Assembly (NCBI GenBank): GCA_022013685.1
Contig: JAKLPV010000007.1
Location: 1 to 64,000, forward strand
Length of the DNA: 64,000 bases
Direction: 5' to 3'
From: Anaerolineae bacterium
Lineage (GTDB): Bacteria; Chloroflexota; Anaerolineae; Anaerolineales; Villigracilaceae
Shown: piece after piece, positions 36,765 to 47,754 of the stretch
How positions within the stretch are numbered: the stretch's first letter is position 1
Layout of the letters: the number at the start of each line of letters is the position of its first letter
Made by a program: the position numbers and the translations under genes
Notes under the pieces: model-generated
What the model was told of the DNA's origin: nothing
Databases searched by the model: none
What the model saw: only the letters and a program-made list of their open reading frames with translations

Positions 36765-36935
36765 GTGAAAGCCTTGCGCCTGACCCTTGCGCTGATCTTC
36801 CTCGTGGCCTCGCTGGCCCTATTGGCCTGGGGGTTTGCCCCCAATTGGCGCGAGGTGCGTCGTCAGCCGATTGAGCCGACCCAGATGCAATTGCCCGCGC
36901 CGGAAGGATACATCCCCGCGCCTGCTGAGTGCTGA
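36765..36935 (+). CDS. Small single-pass membrane protein
   Basis: 56 residues with one membrane helix (LTLALIFLVASLALLAWGFA) and a proline-rich outside tail ending PAPEGYIPAPAEC. No family is recognised. The GTG start is chosen because it coincides with the predicted transcription start; the longer open frame back to 36702 lacks support. A terminator hairpin follows 14 bases after the stop, which supports it being a real monocistronic gene. Confidence 0.5.
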   Translation: MKALRLTLALIFLVASLALLAWGFAPNWREVRRQPIEPTQMQLPAPEGYIPAPAEC

Positions 36936-36948
36936 CGCTCATCTTGAA

Positions 36949-36976
36949 AACCAACAGACCGCAAAGATTGCGGCCT
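36949..36976 (+). terminator. Terminator after the small membrane-protein gene
   Basis: ACAGACCGCAA/TTGCGGCCTGT with a 3-base loop, followed by TTTGTCTT. Confidence 0.75.
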
Positions 36977-37011
36977 GTTTTGTCTTAATTTTATAAAGGA
37001 GCTCTGCCAGA

Positions 37012-37953
37012 GTGACCACATTATTCTTCGCGACCGATATTCATGGTTCAGATATTTGCTGGAAGAAGTTTCTGAATGCCGGCAAATTCTACGGGGCAGA
37101 TGTGCTCATTCTGGGTGGGGATATGACCGGCAAGGCGATTGTGCCTGTTGTGTTCCTGGGAGCCGAAAAATATAAAGTTACACTTTTACAGCAGGATTTT
37201 GAGATCAACAGCGCAGACGAGTTGGCCGAGATGACCAGGCGCATCCGTAGCCGCGGCTATTACCCGTATTTGACTAACCCGGACGAGTTGGTCGAACTGG
37301 AAAAGAATCCTGAGCGGATCCACGCGATTTTCATCGCTGAAGTTTTGCGCGTTGTGGCTGAATGGCTAGAGATTGCCGAGACCAGGCTGGCCGGCAGCGG
37401 GATGCGCGTTTATGTCGCGCCCGGCAACGATGACCAGTTCGAGATCGATGAGCTGGTGCGGGCTTCGAAGCACCTCACCCTGGCCGAGGGCCAAATCGTC
37501 GCGCTGGATGGGCAGCACGAGATGATCTCCTCCGGCTGGTCGAACCGCACTCCCTGGAACACCTATCGCGAAGAAGATGAGCCTGATCTGGCCAGGCGCT
37601 ACGCTGCCATGATCGCCAACCTGAAAGACCCACGCAACGCCATTTTTAACATCCACGTCCCGCCGCATAAATCCAATCTTGATGAAGCTCCTGATCTGGA
37701 CGAAAACCTGCGTCCCAGGTACGCCGGGAACGCTCTCAAACCGGTCGGTTCAACCGCCCTGCGCGCCGCGATCGAAAAATATCAGCCGCTGCTTGGCCTG
37801 CATGGACACATTCACGAGGGGCGCGGACATAGTCGCATCGGCAAGACCCTGTGCATCAATCCCGGTTCGCTCTATGAGCAGGGTGTCTTGCAGGGCGCGC
37901 TGGTCCAGTTGGGCAGGAACAAAATCGAAAGTTTTGTGTTGACTCAAGGCTGA
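37012..37953 (+). CDS. Calcineurin-like metallophosphoesterase
   Basis: 313 residues. The five metallophosphoesterase blocks are present: FATDIHGS, ILGGDMTG, APGNDDQ (GNHD-like), NIHVPPHKS and GLHGHIHEG. It should hydrolyse phosphomono- or diesters with two metal ions in the cytoplasm; the substrate is unknown. GTG start with AAGGAG nine bases upstream. Downstream lies a low-complexity repeat and then the permease gene. Confidence 0.87.
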   Translation: MTTLFFATDIHGSDICWKKFLNAGKFYGADVLILGGDMTGKAIVPVVFLGAEKYKVTLLQQDFEINSADELAEMTRRIRSRGYYPYLTNPDELVELEKNPERIHAIFIAEVLRVVAEWLEIAETRLAGSGMRVYVAPGNDDQFEIDELVRASKHLTLAEGQIVALDGQHEMISSGWSNRTPWNTYREEDEPDLARRYAAMIANLKDPRNAIFNIHVPPHKSNLDEAPDLDENLRPRYAGNALKPVGSTALRAAIEKYQPLLGLHGHIHEGRGHSRIGKTLCINPGSLYEQGVLQGALVQLGRNKIESFVLTQG

Positions 37954-37954
37954 A

Positions 37955-38037
37955 CATTGTGTGACTGTAGTAATTGAGTGATTTTGTGATTTTCTATGAC
38001 GAAATCGTTCAATCGCCAAATCACTAAATCACCAAAT
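37955..38037. repeat. Low-complexity inverted AATCAC/GTGATT repeats
   Basis: GTGATTTTGTGATTTT on the left faces AAATCACTAAATCACCAAATC on the right. This micro-repeat palindrome sits between the phosphoesterase and permease genes. Confidence 0.55.
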
Positions 38038-38049
38038 CAGGAGTTACTT

Positions 38050-39696
38050 ATGTCTGACCTGTTTATCCGTAAAGCCACCGGCCTGGTGCGTTCCTGGTCT
38101 GTGTTCGACGCCTTTGTTTATGCGTTCTTCTCGATCAATCTGGTGACGCTTGGCTTGTATAGCTTCAGCCAGATGTATTCCTTCCAGGGCGGACTGATCT
38201 GGACGCTTTTGGTGAGCGCCTTCTTCATCCTGTTTGAAGTCGTTATCTACGCTTCGTTGATCGCGGTTATGCCACGCTCCGGCGGCGATTATGTCTGGCA
38301 GAGCCGCATCCTCGGCGGCGGGATCGGTTTCGTGCTGGCGATCACCGGCTGGTGGTTCATCCTGTGGCTGTGGGTGCCGCTCTATGCCGACATGCTGCGC
38401 CACATTGTCATCACGCCCATTCTGGGCCTGCTTGGCGCGAAGGATGTTGCCCTGTGGTTTGGTCAGACCTCGCTTGGGTTGTTCACCACCGCCCTGATCA
38501 CACTCGCCATCGTTACTTTTTATATTGTGCTGGGCATGAAGAAATATGCCCGCATCCAGAAATGGTGTTTTTACGGCGGCATCCTGGGCTTGGTGATCGT
38601 GCTCGGTTTGCTGCTCTCCTCCTCACCAGAATCTTTCAAAGCCGGCTTTGAATCCAACGCCACAGCCCTTTTCGGCGCGGCCCCGGGTGTTTACGATGCC
38701 ACCGTCGCCGCCGGGCAGGAAGCCGGAGCGGCCCTGCCGCTGACGGGCGGCACGTTCAACCTGGTTCTGCTGACCCTGCCTTATATCGTCTTCTTTAACT
38801 TGTGGCCGAACTGGGGCGCAACCCTCTATGGTGAAGTGCGCGGCGCGACCGATTTCAAGCGCAATTTTGCAGGCATGGCTTCTGCCCTGCTGGTGACCAC
38901 TCTGCTGGGGATTGCTGTCCTGCTTGCCATCTCCAAAACCATCGGCTGGGACTTTTACGTGCAGGCCAACGGCGCCTGGTGGAACCATGCCTGGGGTCTT
39001 AGCGAACAACTGCCGCCCCTGCCGATCTGGCCTTACCCGGCCCTGTTGGCCGCTTTCCTGACCGATAATCGTTTGATCCAATTGCTGGTGGTCGGGCTGA
39101 TGAGCCTGTGGTGGTTCGGCTGGAGCGGTACCGTCTTTCTTTCCTCGACCCGCGTCGTCTTTGCGGCTGCCTTTGACCGCCTGCTGCCCGAAAAGGTGGC
39201 CGAAGTGGATGAACGCACCGGCACACCGGTCATCGCCCTGCTGTTGATGGTTGTCCCCTCGATTGTGGTTTCTTTCCTGTTTGCTTACAATATCTTTGAC
39301 TTCCGTTCCCTGACCCTGGCTTCGACCCTGGTGATTGCCGTAACTTACTTTGGCACGACCATTGCCGCGATTGTCCTGCCCTATCGCAAGCCCGAGCTTT
39401 ACAACGCCTCGCCGATTGCCAAATTTAAGATTTTGGGCATCCCGTTGATCTCGGTGGCGGGCGTTATCTTCGGCGCTTTCCTGGGCTACCTGCTCTTCCA
39501 GTGGTTGTTCGACCCGAACGCCCTGTATGGCATTGGCTACAGCATCAACGAAAATGGATATAAAAACGGCACTTCGCTGATCTTCATGGGCGCACTCTAT
39601 GCTGTTGCGACCGCCATTTACTTCGGATTCAAAGCCTATCGCAAGCGCAGCGGGCTTGACCTCGATAAAGTTCACGCCGAAATCCCGGTGGAGTAG
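38050..39696 (+). CDS. APC-superfamily amino-acid permease
   Basis: 548 residues with about twelve membrane helices. The first helix region (SVFDAFVYAFFSINLVT), the helix-2/3 loop VMPRSGGDYVWQSRILGGGIGF and the charged loop ATLYGEVRGATDFKRNFAGM match amino acid-polyamine-organocation permeases. Substrate not assignable. ATG at 38050 has AGGAG six bases upstream; the open frame back to 37996 is repeat-derived. It is followed 7 bases later by the nucleotidyltransferase-like gene. Confidence 0.85.
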   Translation: MSDLFIRKATGLVRSWSVFDAFVYAFFSINLVTLGLYSFSQMYSFQGGLIWTLLVSAFFILFEVVIYASLIAVMPRSGGDYVWQSRILGGGIGFVLAITGWWFILWLWVPLYADMLRHIVITPILGLLGAKDVALWFGQTSLGLFTTALITLAIVTFYIVLGMKKYARIQKWCFYGGILGLVIVLGLLLSSSPESFKAGFESNATALFGAAPGVYDATVAAGQEAGAALPLTGGTFNLVLLTLPYIVFFNLWPNWGATLYGEVRGATDFKRNFAGMASALLVTTLLGIAVLLAISKTIGWDFYVQANGAWWNHAWGLSEQLPPLPIWPYPALLAAFLTDNRLIQLLVVGLMSLWWFGWSGTVFLSSTRVVFAAAFDRLLPEKVAEVDERTGTPVIALLLMVVPSIVVSFLFAYNIFDFRSLTLASTLVIAVTYFGTTIAAIVLPYRKPELYNASPIAKFKILGIPLISVAGVIFGAFLGYLLFQWLFDPNALYGIGYSINENGYKNGTSLIFMGALYAVATAIYFGFKAYRKRSGLDLDKVHAEIPVE

Positions 39697-39703
39697 CCTG
39701 CAC

Positions 39704-40456
39704 ATGGAACATGCTGAAATTGTTGCTGAAATGGATCGTATCGTCAGCGCCGCCCGCGCGGAACAGATTCACCTGCGCGTTATCGGAGGCCTGGCTGTTC
39801 ATTATCATAGCCAGCGCGTGCGCGGGCACGAGTTTGGCCGCGATTATGCCGATATCGATTTCGTCGTCCGCAAGCACGACCGCCGCAAGCTGGAGCTTTT
39901 CTTCAAAAACTTTGGCTATGTCGGCGACCGCAACTTTAACCTGGTCAACGGCGACCGCCGCCTGCTCTACATCCATCCGCTGACCGGACGGCACATCGAT
40001 ATTTTTGTTGGCGATTTCGAAATGTGCCACAAACTGCCCCTGCGCGACCGCCTCGACGCGCATCCCGTCACCGTTCCCCTGGCAGAGCTGCTGCTCTCCA
40101 AGACCCAGATCATCCAGTTGAATCGCAAAGATGCCCTCGATCTGATCGCCCTCCTGCTGGACAACGAACTCAGCTTTCACGATGAAACCAGGATCAACCT
40201 TGATCGCATCCTGCGCCTGTGCAAACGCGACTGGGGCCTGTATAAGACCACCAGCATTAATCTGAAGCGTCTCGAAGACATCCTGCTTCACGACAATCCG
40301 GGTCTGTCTGAAGAAGACACCAAAATCGTGCTAAGTCGTATCGGCCACCTGCGCAAAGCCCTGCAATCCATGCCGACCGGCATCTTGTGGAAAGCGCGCG
40401 ACCGCGTCGGCACCCGTTTGCGCTGGTATACCGAAGTCGAGGAAATCGAGCGTTAG
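39704..40456 (+). CDS. Nucleotidyltransferase-fold protein
   Basis: 250 residues. The N-terminal half has the pattern of minimal nucleotidyltransferases: RVIGGLAVHYH (hG-G) and, about 25 residues later, DYADIDFVV (D-x-D), with a later acidic residue in HIDIFVGDFE. The rest is helical. It resembles AbiEii-type or kanamycin-nucleotidyltransferase-like proteins, but the match is loose and no toxin-antitoxin partner is seen. It is likely cotranscribed with the permease. Confidence 0.6.
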   Translation: MEHAEIVAEMDRIVSAARAEQIHLRVIGGLAVHYHSQRVRGHEFGRDYADIDFVVRKHDRRKLELFFKNFGYVGDRNFNLVNGDRRLLYIHPLTGRHIDIFVGDFEMCHKLPLRDRLDAHPVTVPLAELLLSKTQIIQLNRKDALDLIALLLDNELSFHDETRINLDRILRLCKRDWGLYKTTSINLKRLEDILLHDNPGLSEEDTKIVLSRIGHLRKALQSMPTGILWKARDRVGTRLRWYTEVEEIER

Positions 40457-40464
40457 CTTTACTG

Positions 40465-40495
40465 GACTCCAACGTCTCCTGACGTTGGAAACGAT
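40465..40495. repeat. Short palindrome CCAACGTC/GACGTTGG
   Basis: GGACTCCAACGTCTCCTGAC is built like the GAAATCTCC units at 21930 and 24361 and fills the gap before the lipoprotein gene. Confidence 0.5.
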
Positions 40496-40504
40496 CGGTG
40501 TTGG

Positions 40505-41242
40505 ATGCTAAAAATGAAACCACTCTTTCGTTTTTTCTGGATATTGCTTGTTTTGGCCCTGGCCCAACTGGCCTGTGGACTTAATAATCCCGCCTCGACC
40601 CCGGACTCGCCAGCCGCCGAAGCGCTCCCAACCATGCCTGCCCTCACGCAGGAAGCCATCTTCCCGACTGAGACCGGCTTGCCCCCGCAGCCCGCTGTTG
40701 CCGAATCGCGCATGCTGACGGTGGAATTCCCCCCGCAGATTCGCGCTGGCGATTCGGATTTGATCCGTTTGACCCTCGAAGTGGATGAACTCGGTAACCT
40801 GACCGCCACCGCCGAAACTGCCGGGAACGTCACCCAGGGCGAAGTGGTTCAGATCCCGAATATTTACGAGACACATAATATTGTTGCCGAAGCCCGTTTC
40901 GATATGGCCGGGGTGCAAATCAACCCGTCTGGCGCAATCAGCGAACCCCTGCGACCGGGCCAGACGGTGACCTATTACTGGAGCGTGCGCGCCGAGGATG
41001 TCGGTATTTATCGCGGCACACTCTGGTTTTACTTGCGCTTTGTCCCGCTGGATGGCGGCGCGGAGCAGCGCCAGGCGCTTTCGGCGCAGAAGATCGAGAT
41101 CGAAGCGGTCAATTTCTTCGGGCTGAAGGCCCAGCCTGCCCGCTTTTTGGGAGCCGCCGGGACAGTTGTCAGCGCCATCTTGGGTATGCCTTTCCTGGAG
41201 GGGATTCTTAAATGGCTGTGGCGCAAGGTGCGCAAAGCGTAG
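40505..41242 (+). CDS. Lipoprotein of unknown function with C-terminal membrane helix
   Basis: 245 residues. A lipoprotein signal (FFWILLVLALAQLACG) places Cys near residue 24 at the outer membrane face, followed by a proline/serine-rich linker and a beta-rich domain (MLTVEFPPQIRAGDSDLIRL). The C-terminus has a second hydrophobic stretch (AAGTVVSAILGMPFLEGIL) and basic tail. No family recognised. ATG at 40505 or 40514 may start it. Confidence 0.6.
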   Translation: MLKMKPLFRFFWILLVLALAQLACGLNNPASTPDSPAAEALPTMPALTQEAIFPTETGLPPQPAVAESRMLTVEFPPQIRAGDSDLIRLTLEVDELGNLTATAETAGNVTQGEVVQIPNIYETHNIVAEARFDMAGVQINPSGAISEPLRPGQTVTYYWSVRAEDVGIYRGTLWFYLRFVPLDGGAEQRQALSAQKIEIEAVNFFGLKAQPARFLGAAGTVVSAILGMPFLEGILKWLWRKVRKA

Positions 41243-41514
41243 TGGGTTGTCTCCGCTTACCATAACGGTGGGCAAGCAGCGGGTGGCGCGCCAGAATTTC
41301 TTTAAGCGAGACCAAATTACGGTCTGACTAACCCGATTAAACGGTCACTTTCATAATTATTCAACATAATCCAGGTCTTTTTTTATAAGTTTTTCAAATA
41401 CATGACAAATATCACCTTGAAATAATACAAGCGTAAATTCCCTTGGTTTTGCGCTTGTGATAAAATTCTAACGTTCGTTTGTGACGAAAAACCCAATCTG
41501 CGCGAGGAGAATTT
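41243..41514. other. Gap before nuoA
   Basis: About 270 bases without a credible gene. Near its end it contains TGATAAAAT (41458-41466), an extended -10 promoter for nuoA with no clear -35, and the ribosome site GAGGAGAA. I see no riboswitch or small RNA structure that I can support. Confidence 0.5.
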
Positions 41515-41871
41515 ATGGAAAATCCGTGGGTTTATCTTGGTCTTTTCCTGATCGTGGGGACGCTGATCCCGGTTGCCGCAATTGTCATGTCTGCAATTTT
41601 GGCCCCTAAAAAGCCCAACCCGATCAAGATGAGTACCTATGAATGCGGCATGGAAACGGTGGGTGATAACTGGGTTCAGTTCAAGGCGCAATATTATGTG
41701 TTTGCGCTGGCCTTCTTGATTTTCGACGTAGAGACAGTCTTCCTGTTCCCCTGGGCGATGTCGCTGAACGTGATGCCGCTTTTTGTGGCTGTGGAAGGCG
41801 TTGTTTTTATTCTCATCCTGATTGCCGGGCTTTATTACATTTGGCAAAAAGGGATGCTGGATTGGGTTTAA
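41515..41871 (+). CDS. nuoA: NADH-quinone oxidoreductase subunit A
   Basis: 118 residues, three membrane helices, the usual size of NuoA. Signatures: KMSTYECGMETVGD (the cysteine loop facing the quinone site) and FLIFDVETVFLFPWAM. NuoA packs beside NuoH and NuoJ at the base of the peripheral arm of complex I. NuoB, C and D, which normally follow, are absent; a hairpin separates it from nuoH. Confidence 0.95.
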   Translation: MENPWVYLGLFLIVGTLIPVAAIVMSAILAPKKPNPIKMSTYECGMETVGDNWVQFKAQYYVFALAFLIFDVETVFLFPWAMSLNVMPLFVAVEGVVFILILIAGLYYIWQKGMLDWV

Positions 41872-41888
41872 TATCCATTTGACAAGAA

Positions 41889-41920
41889 AGGCTGATAGGA
41901 ATTTCTTATCAGCCTTTTCG
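41889..41920 (+). terminator. Hairpin between nuoA and nuoH
   Basis: AAAGGCTGATA and its complement with a loop, then TTTTCGTTG. It could attenuate transcription or reflect an old rearrangement that removed nuoBCD. Confidence 0.65.
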
Positions 41921-41940
41921 TTGTTATATAGGAGCATTCA

Positions 41941-43176
41941 ATGGAATTTCTGACAGATCCAATCAAAGTAATTTATGAGTGGTTGATGCTGACCTTTACC
42001 GGCTGGGGTTGGGCCGGGTGGGTCTCTTCGCTGGTTATCAACCTTCTGGCCATCGTTGTCTTCATCATGGCAATCATGGTGCTCGACATCTTGCTGGTCT
42101 GGGTCGAGCGCAAGGTTGTGGCGCGCTTCCAGGACCGCCTCGGTCCGAACCGGGTCGGCCCGTTTGGTATTTTCCAGCCTTTCCCGGATATTATCAAACT
42201 GATCCTGAAGGAAGACATCACCCCCGAAGGCGCAGATCGCGTGCCCTTTAACCTGGCTCCGATCCTTTCGCTGGCTTCGGTGCTCTTCCTGTGGGCGGTG
42301 GTGCCGCTGGCTTCGCGCATTTATGGCGTGGACCTGAACGTGGCCCTGCTCTACCTGGTGGCGGCGGGTTCGATCGGCACACTTTCGATCATCATGGCGG
42401 GCTGGGCTTCGAATAATAAATATGCCCTGCTCGGCGCGTATCGCATGGTCGCCAACATGATTTCGTATGAAATCCCGATGGTGGTGGCCCTGCTGATCCC
42501 GACCGTGCTGGCCGGTTCGATGAGCCTGAAGGTGATCACCGAAGCCCAGTCTACAAATGGCGGCGTCTGGTTTGTGCTGATTTCGCCGCTGGGCGCGCTG
42601 ATCTTCCTGATCGCGGCCATTGCCGAATTGGGACGCTCGCCCTTCGATTTGAACGAAGGCGAATCGGAGATCGTTTCCGGGTACCACATTGAGTATTCAG
42701 GCATGAAATTCGGCCTGTTTTACGCCGGTGAGCTGCTGCACGCTTTTACCTTTGGCGGCTTCGTGGCTGCGCTCTTTTTCGGCGGCTGGCACGGCCCGTG
42801 GGCGGAGCAATATCCGCTTTTGGGCGCGTTTTATTTCGTTGCCAAGGCCATGTTTGGCTATTGGGTCATCATGTGGGTCAAATACACTGTGCCGCGTATC
42901 CGTATCGACCACATGCTGGCTTTCAACTGGAAATTCCTGACCCCGCTGGCTTTTGTTCTCCTGATGGTGACAGCGGTAATGCACCGCATCCTGACCGATG
43001 TGCGTGGTTTGCTTGATGCGTCGACCGGGGCCGACGGACTCGGCCTTTTGGCCTATGTCGCGGGTATGTTCCTGTCGAATGTCATCCTGGTCTGGATCAC
43101 AGTCGAAGTGCTGCGGGCGCAGGCGCGTCGTGAGCGCCAGGCGAAAGTCTCGGCCCGGCTTGCTGCCGCGGATTAG
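41941..43176 (+). CDS. nuoH: NADH-quinone oxidoreductase subunit H
   Basis: 411 residues, somewhat longer than the typical 330-370. It carries WVERKVVARFQDRLGPNRVG, QPFPDIIKLILKED and GRSPFDLNEGESEIVSGYH, which line the quinone-binding chamber and connect the peripheral arm to the pumping subunits. About eight membrane helices. The extra length is mainly at the C-terminus (STGADGLGLLAYVAGMFL and a basic tail). nuoI, which normally follows, is missing and nuoJ comes next. Confidence 0.95.
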   Translation: MEFLTDPIKVIYEWLMLTFTGWGWAGWVSSLVINLLAIVVFIMAIMVLDILLVWVERKVVARFQDRLGPNRVGPFGIFQPFPDIIKLILKEDITPEGADRVPFNLAPILSLASVLFLWAVVPLASRIYGVDLNVALLYLVAAGSIGTLSIIMAGWASNNKYALLGAYRMVANMISYEIPMVVALLIPTVLAGSMSLKVITEAQSTNGGVWFVLISPLGALIFLIAAIAELGRSPFDLNEGESEIVSGYHIEYSGMKFGLFYAGELLHAFTFGGFVAALFFGGWHGPWAEQYPLLGAFYFVAKAMFGYWVIMWVKYTVPRIRIDHMLAFNWKFLTPLAFVLLMVTAVMHRILTDVRGLLDASTGADGLGLLAYVAGMFLSNVILVWITVEVLRAQARRERQAKVSARLAAAD

Positions 43177-43196
43177 GATGAAAAGGACTGGAGATT

Positions 43197-43697
43197 ATGA
43201 CTGCTGAACAAATCATCTTTTTCCTGACCGCTGCGCTGATCCTTATTTCAGCGCTGATGGTCGTCACGACCCGCAACCTGGTTCATGCGGCCCTGTGGCT
43301 GGTTTCAACCCTGTTTGGGGTGGCGGTACTGTTCGCTTCGCTCGATGCCACCTTTCTGGCGGTGGTACAGGTGGTGGTCTATATCGGCGCGATCGCGATC
43401 CTGTTCATTTTCGCTGTCATGCTGACCAATCGCAAACTGCTCGATAAAGTCTCGCAGACCAACACGGGCTGGCCTTGGGCGGCGCTGATCGCAATTGCTG
43501 CGTTTGCCGGGCTGGTTTTCCTGGTTGGAAAGATGCCCAATGCCGGCGCGCAAAGATCTGAACTTTTCGGCGACCCGCTTGTGGCCCTTTCGCAAGCGCT
43601 GGTCTCACCGGATGCCTACGTGCTGGCCTTTGAAGTGGCGTCGATCATGCTGTTGGCGGCGCTGGTTGGCGCGGTCTACATCGCGAATCGCAAATAG
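43197..43697 (+). CDS. nuoJ: NADH-quinone oxidoreductase subunit J
   Basis: 166 residues, five membrane helices. LVHAALWLVSTLFGVAVLF and the helix-3 pi-bulge region VVQVVVYIGAIAILFIFAVML are the family signature. NuoJ links NuoH to NuoK in the proton path. It overlaps nothing and precedes nuoK by 13 bases. Confidence 0.93.
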   Translation: MTAEQIIFFLTAALILISALMVVTTRNLVHAALWLVSTLFGVAVLFASLDATFLAVVQVVVYIGAIAILFIFAVMLTNRKLLDKVSQTNTGWPWAALIAIAAFAGLVFLVGKMPNAGAQRSELFGDPLVALSQALVSPDAYVLAFEVASIMLLAALVGAVYIANRK

Positions 43698-43710
43698 GAG
43701 ACGCACAGAT

Positions 43711-44019
43711 ATGGTTCACTTATCCTGGTATATCTTCCTTTCGGCGGCGCTCTTCAGCATTGGCCTGTATGGCGTGCTGGCGCGCAAAAACGCGATTGCG
43801 ATTTTGCTCGGCGTCGAACTGATGCTGAATGCTGCCAATATCAACCTGGTTTCGTTCTGGCGCTATGGCAACAACGCGCTGATGGGCGGGCAGGTTTTCT
43901 CGATTATCGTCTTTGCCGTTGCCGCCGCCGAAGTTGCGGTGGGACTGGCCCTGGTCATTGCCGTCTACCGCAGTCGCAACACGATTGTGGCCGATGAACT
44001 CGACCTTTTGAAGTGGTAG
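43711..44019 (+). CDS. nuoK: NADH-quinone oxidoreductase subunit K
   Basis: 102 residues, three helices. Both membrane glutamates of the E-channel are present, in GVELMLNAANINLVSF and AVAAAEVAVGLALVIAVYR. Size and spacing are normal. ATG at 43711 is preceded by TAGGAGACG. Confidence 0.95.
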   Translation: MVHLSWYIFLSAALFSIGLYGVLARKNAIAILLGVELMLNAANINLVSFWRYGNNALMGGQVFSIIVFAVAAAEVAVGLALVIAVYRSRNTIVADELDLLKW

Positions 44020-44028
44020 GAGCGAACG

Positions 44029-46209
<2,181 letters not shown>

Positions 46210-46221
46210 AGGGAGTGGACA

Positions 46222-47742
46222 ATGGACTTCATTAGCACTCACCTGTTGACAACCATCCTGTTCTTCCCCGTCCTGGCGGGGCTGGCCATCCTGTTCATCC
46301 CCAATGACCAGGCCAAGGCCATCCGCTGGACGGCTTTCCTTGCCAGCCTGGTTCCTTTGGGCCTGTCGGTCTGGTTGTGGACAAGTTTCAACTCGACCCT
46401 GCCAGGTTTCCAGTTCGAAGAGCAATATGAATGGTATGCCGCCATCAACTCGACCTTCCACCTCGGTGTGGACGGGCTTTCGCTCTCGATGGTTCTGTTG
46501 ACCACTCTCCTGACCCCTCTGGCGATTTTGGCTTCCTTCAATATCAGTGATAGGGTCAAGGCTTACATGATCCTGTTCCTGTTGCTCGAGACGGGCATGC
46601 TGGGCGTTTTCATGGCTCTCGACCTGCTGATTTTCTTCGTCTTCTGGGAAATTGGCCTCGTGCCCATGTACTTCCTGATCAACCAGTGGGGTTCGGCCAA
46701 TCGCAACTATGCTTCACTCAAGTTCTTCATCTATACCATGGCCGGGTCGCTTGGCCTGCTGCTGGCGATCCAGATGCTGGGTGTTCTCTTCCAGACTTAT
46801 GACATTGTCGCCCTGGCTGAACGCTGGACAACGCTCGAGACGGCCACCCTGCTTGGGCTTTCGACCGGCACGGTCAAAACGGTTGCTTTCTGGGCCTTTG
46901 TGATTGCCTTTGCCATCAAGGTTCCGGTCTGGCCCTTCCACACCTGGCTGCCGGATGCGCATACCGAGGCCCCGACAGCCGGTTCGATGATCCTGGCGGG
47001 CGTGCTGCTCAAACTCGGTGCCTACGGTTTCCTGCGCCTGGTGCTGCCGTTCTATCCGGCGGAATCGGCCCAGTTTGCCGGAGTTCTGGCTTTCCTGGCG
47101 GTGATGGCGATCATCTTCGGCGCGTTCGGCGCTTACGGTCAGACGGATTTCAAACGCCTGGTGGCCTACTCGTCCATCAACCACATGGGATTTGTCCTGC
47201 TCGGCATCGCCGCCGCTGCCAAAGCGGTTGGCACGCTCGATGCGACCATTGCCTTGAACGGCGCGGTCTTGCAAATGTTCAATCACGGCCTTTCGGCGGC
47301 AGGCATGTTCTTCCTGGTCGGTGTGATTTACGAGCGCACCCACACCCGCGACCTGCGCCAGTTTGGCGGTTTGTTCCCGCTCATGCCGGTCTACGGCACC
47401 ATCCTGATTTTTGTCAGCATGGCTTCGCTTGGCTTGCCTGGCTTGAACGGCTTTGTCTCCGAGTTTATGATCGTGCGGGGCGCATGGGCCATCCTGCCCG
47501 TTTTCACCGCCCTTGCCATGCTCGGCCTGTTGATGACCGGCGCTTATATCCTGAAAGGGATCAAGGACGTCTTGCACGGGCCGCTCAATGAGCATTGGGC
47601 CCACGGCGAACATCGCCTGACTGAAATTAATATCCGCGAAATCCTTGTTATGGCTCCGCTGATGATTCTTATCCTGGTGATCGGCATCTGGCCGATGTGG
47701 ATTTTGGATGTCATCAACAGAGCCATGATGATGTTGTTCTAG
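46222..47742 (+). CDS. nuoM: NADH-quinone oxidoreductase subunit M, first copy
   Basis: 506 residues, antiporter-like proton channel subunit. The key charged residues are kept: Glu143 in FFVFWEIGLVPMYF, Lys233 in AFAIKVPVWPFHTWLPDAH, and the following Lys in AGVLLKLGAYGF. This looks like a normal pumping NuoM. The second nuoM starts 12 bases downstream. Confidence 0.95.
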   Translation: MDFISTHLLTTILFFPVLAGLAILFIPNDQAKAIRWTAFLASLVPLGLSVWLWTSFNSTLPGFQFEEQYEWYAAINSTFHLGVDGLSLSMVLLTTLLTPLAILASFNISDRVKAYMILFLLLETGMLGVFMALDLLIFFVFWEIGLVPMYFLINQWGSANRNYASLKFFIYTMAGSLGLLLAIQMLGVLFQTYDIVALAERWTTLETATLLGLSTGTVKTVAFWAFVIAFAIKVPVWPFHTWLPDAHTEAPTAGSMILAGVLLKLGAYGFLRLVLPFYPAESAQFAGVLAFLAVMAIIFGAFGAYGQTDFKRLVAYSSINHMGFVLLGIAAAAKAVGTLDATIALNGAVLQMFNHGLSAAGMFFLVGVIYERTHTRDLRQFGGLFPLMPVYGTILIFVSMASLGLPGLNGFVSEFMIVRGAWAILPVFTALAMLGLLMTGAYILKGIKDVLHGPLNEHWAHGEHRLTEINIREILVMAPLMILILVIGIWPMWILDVINRAMMMLF

Positions 47743-47754
47743 CCGAGGTGCGCG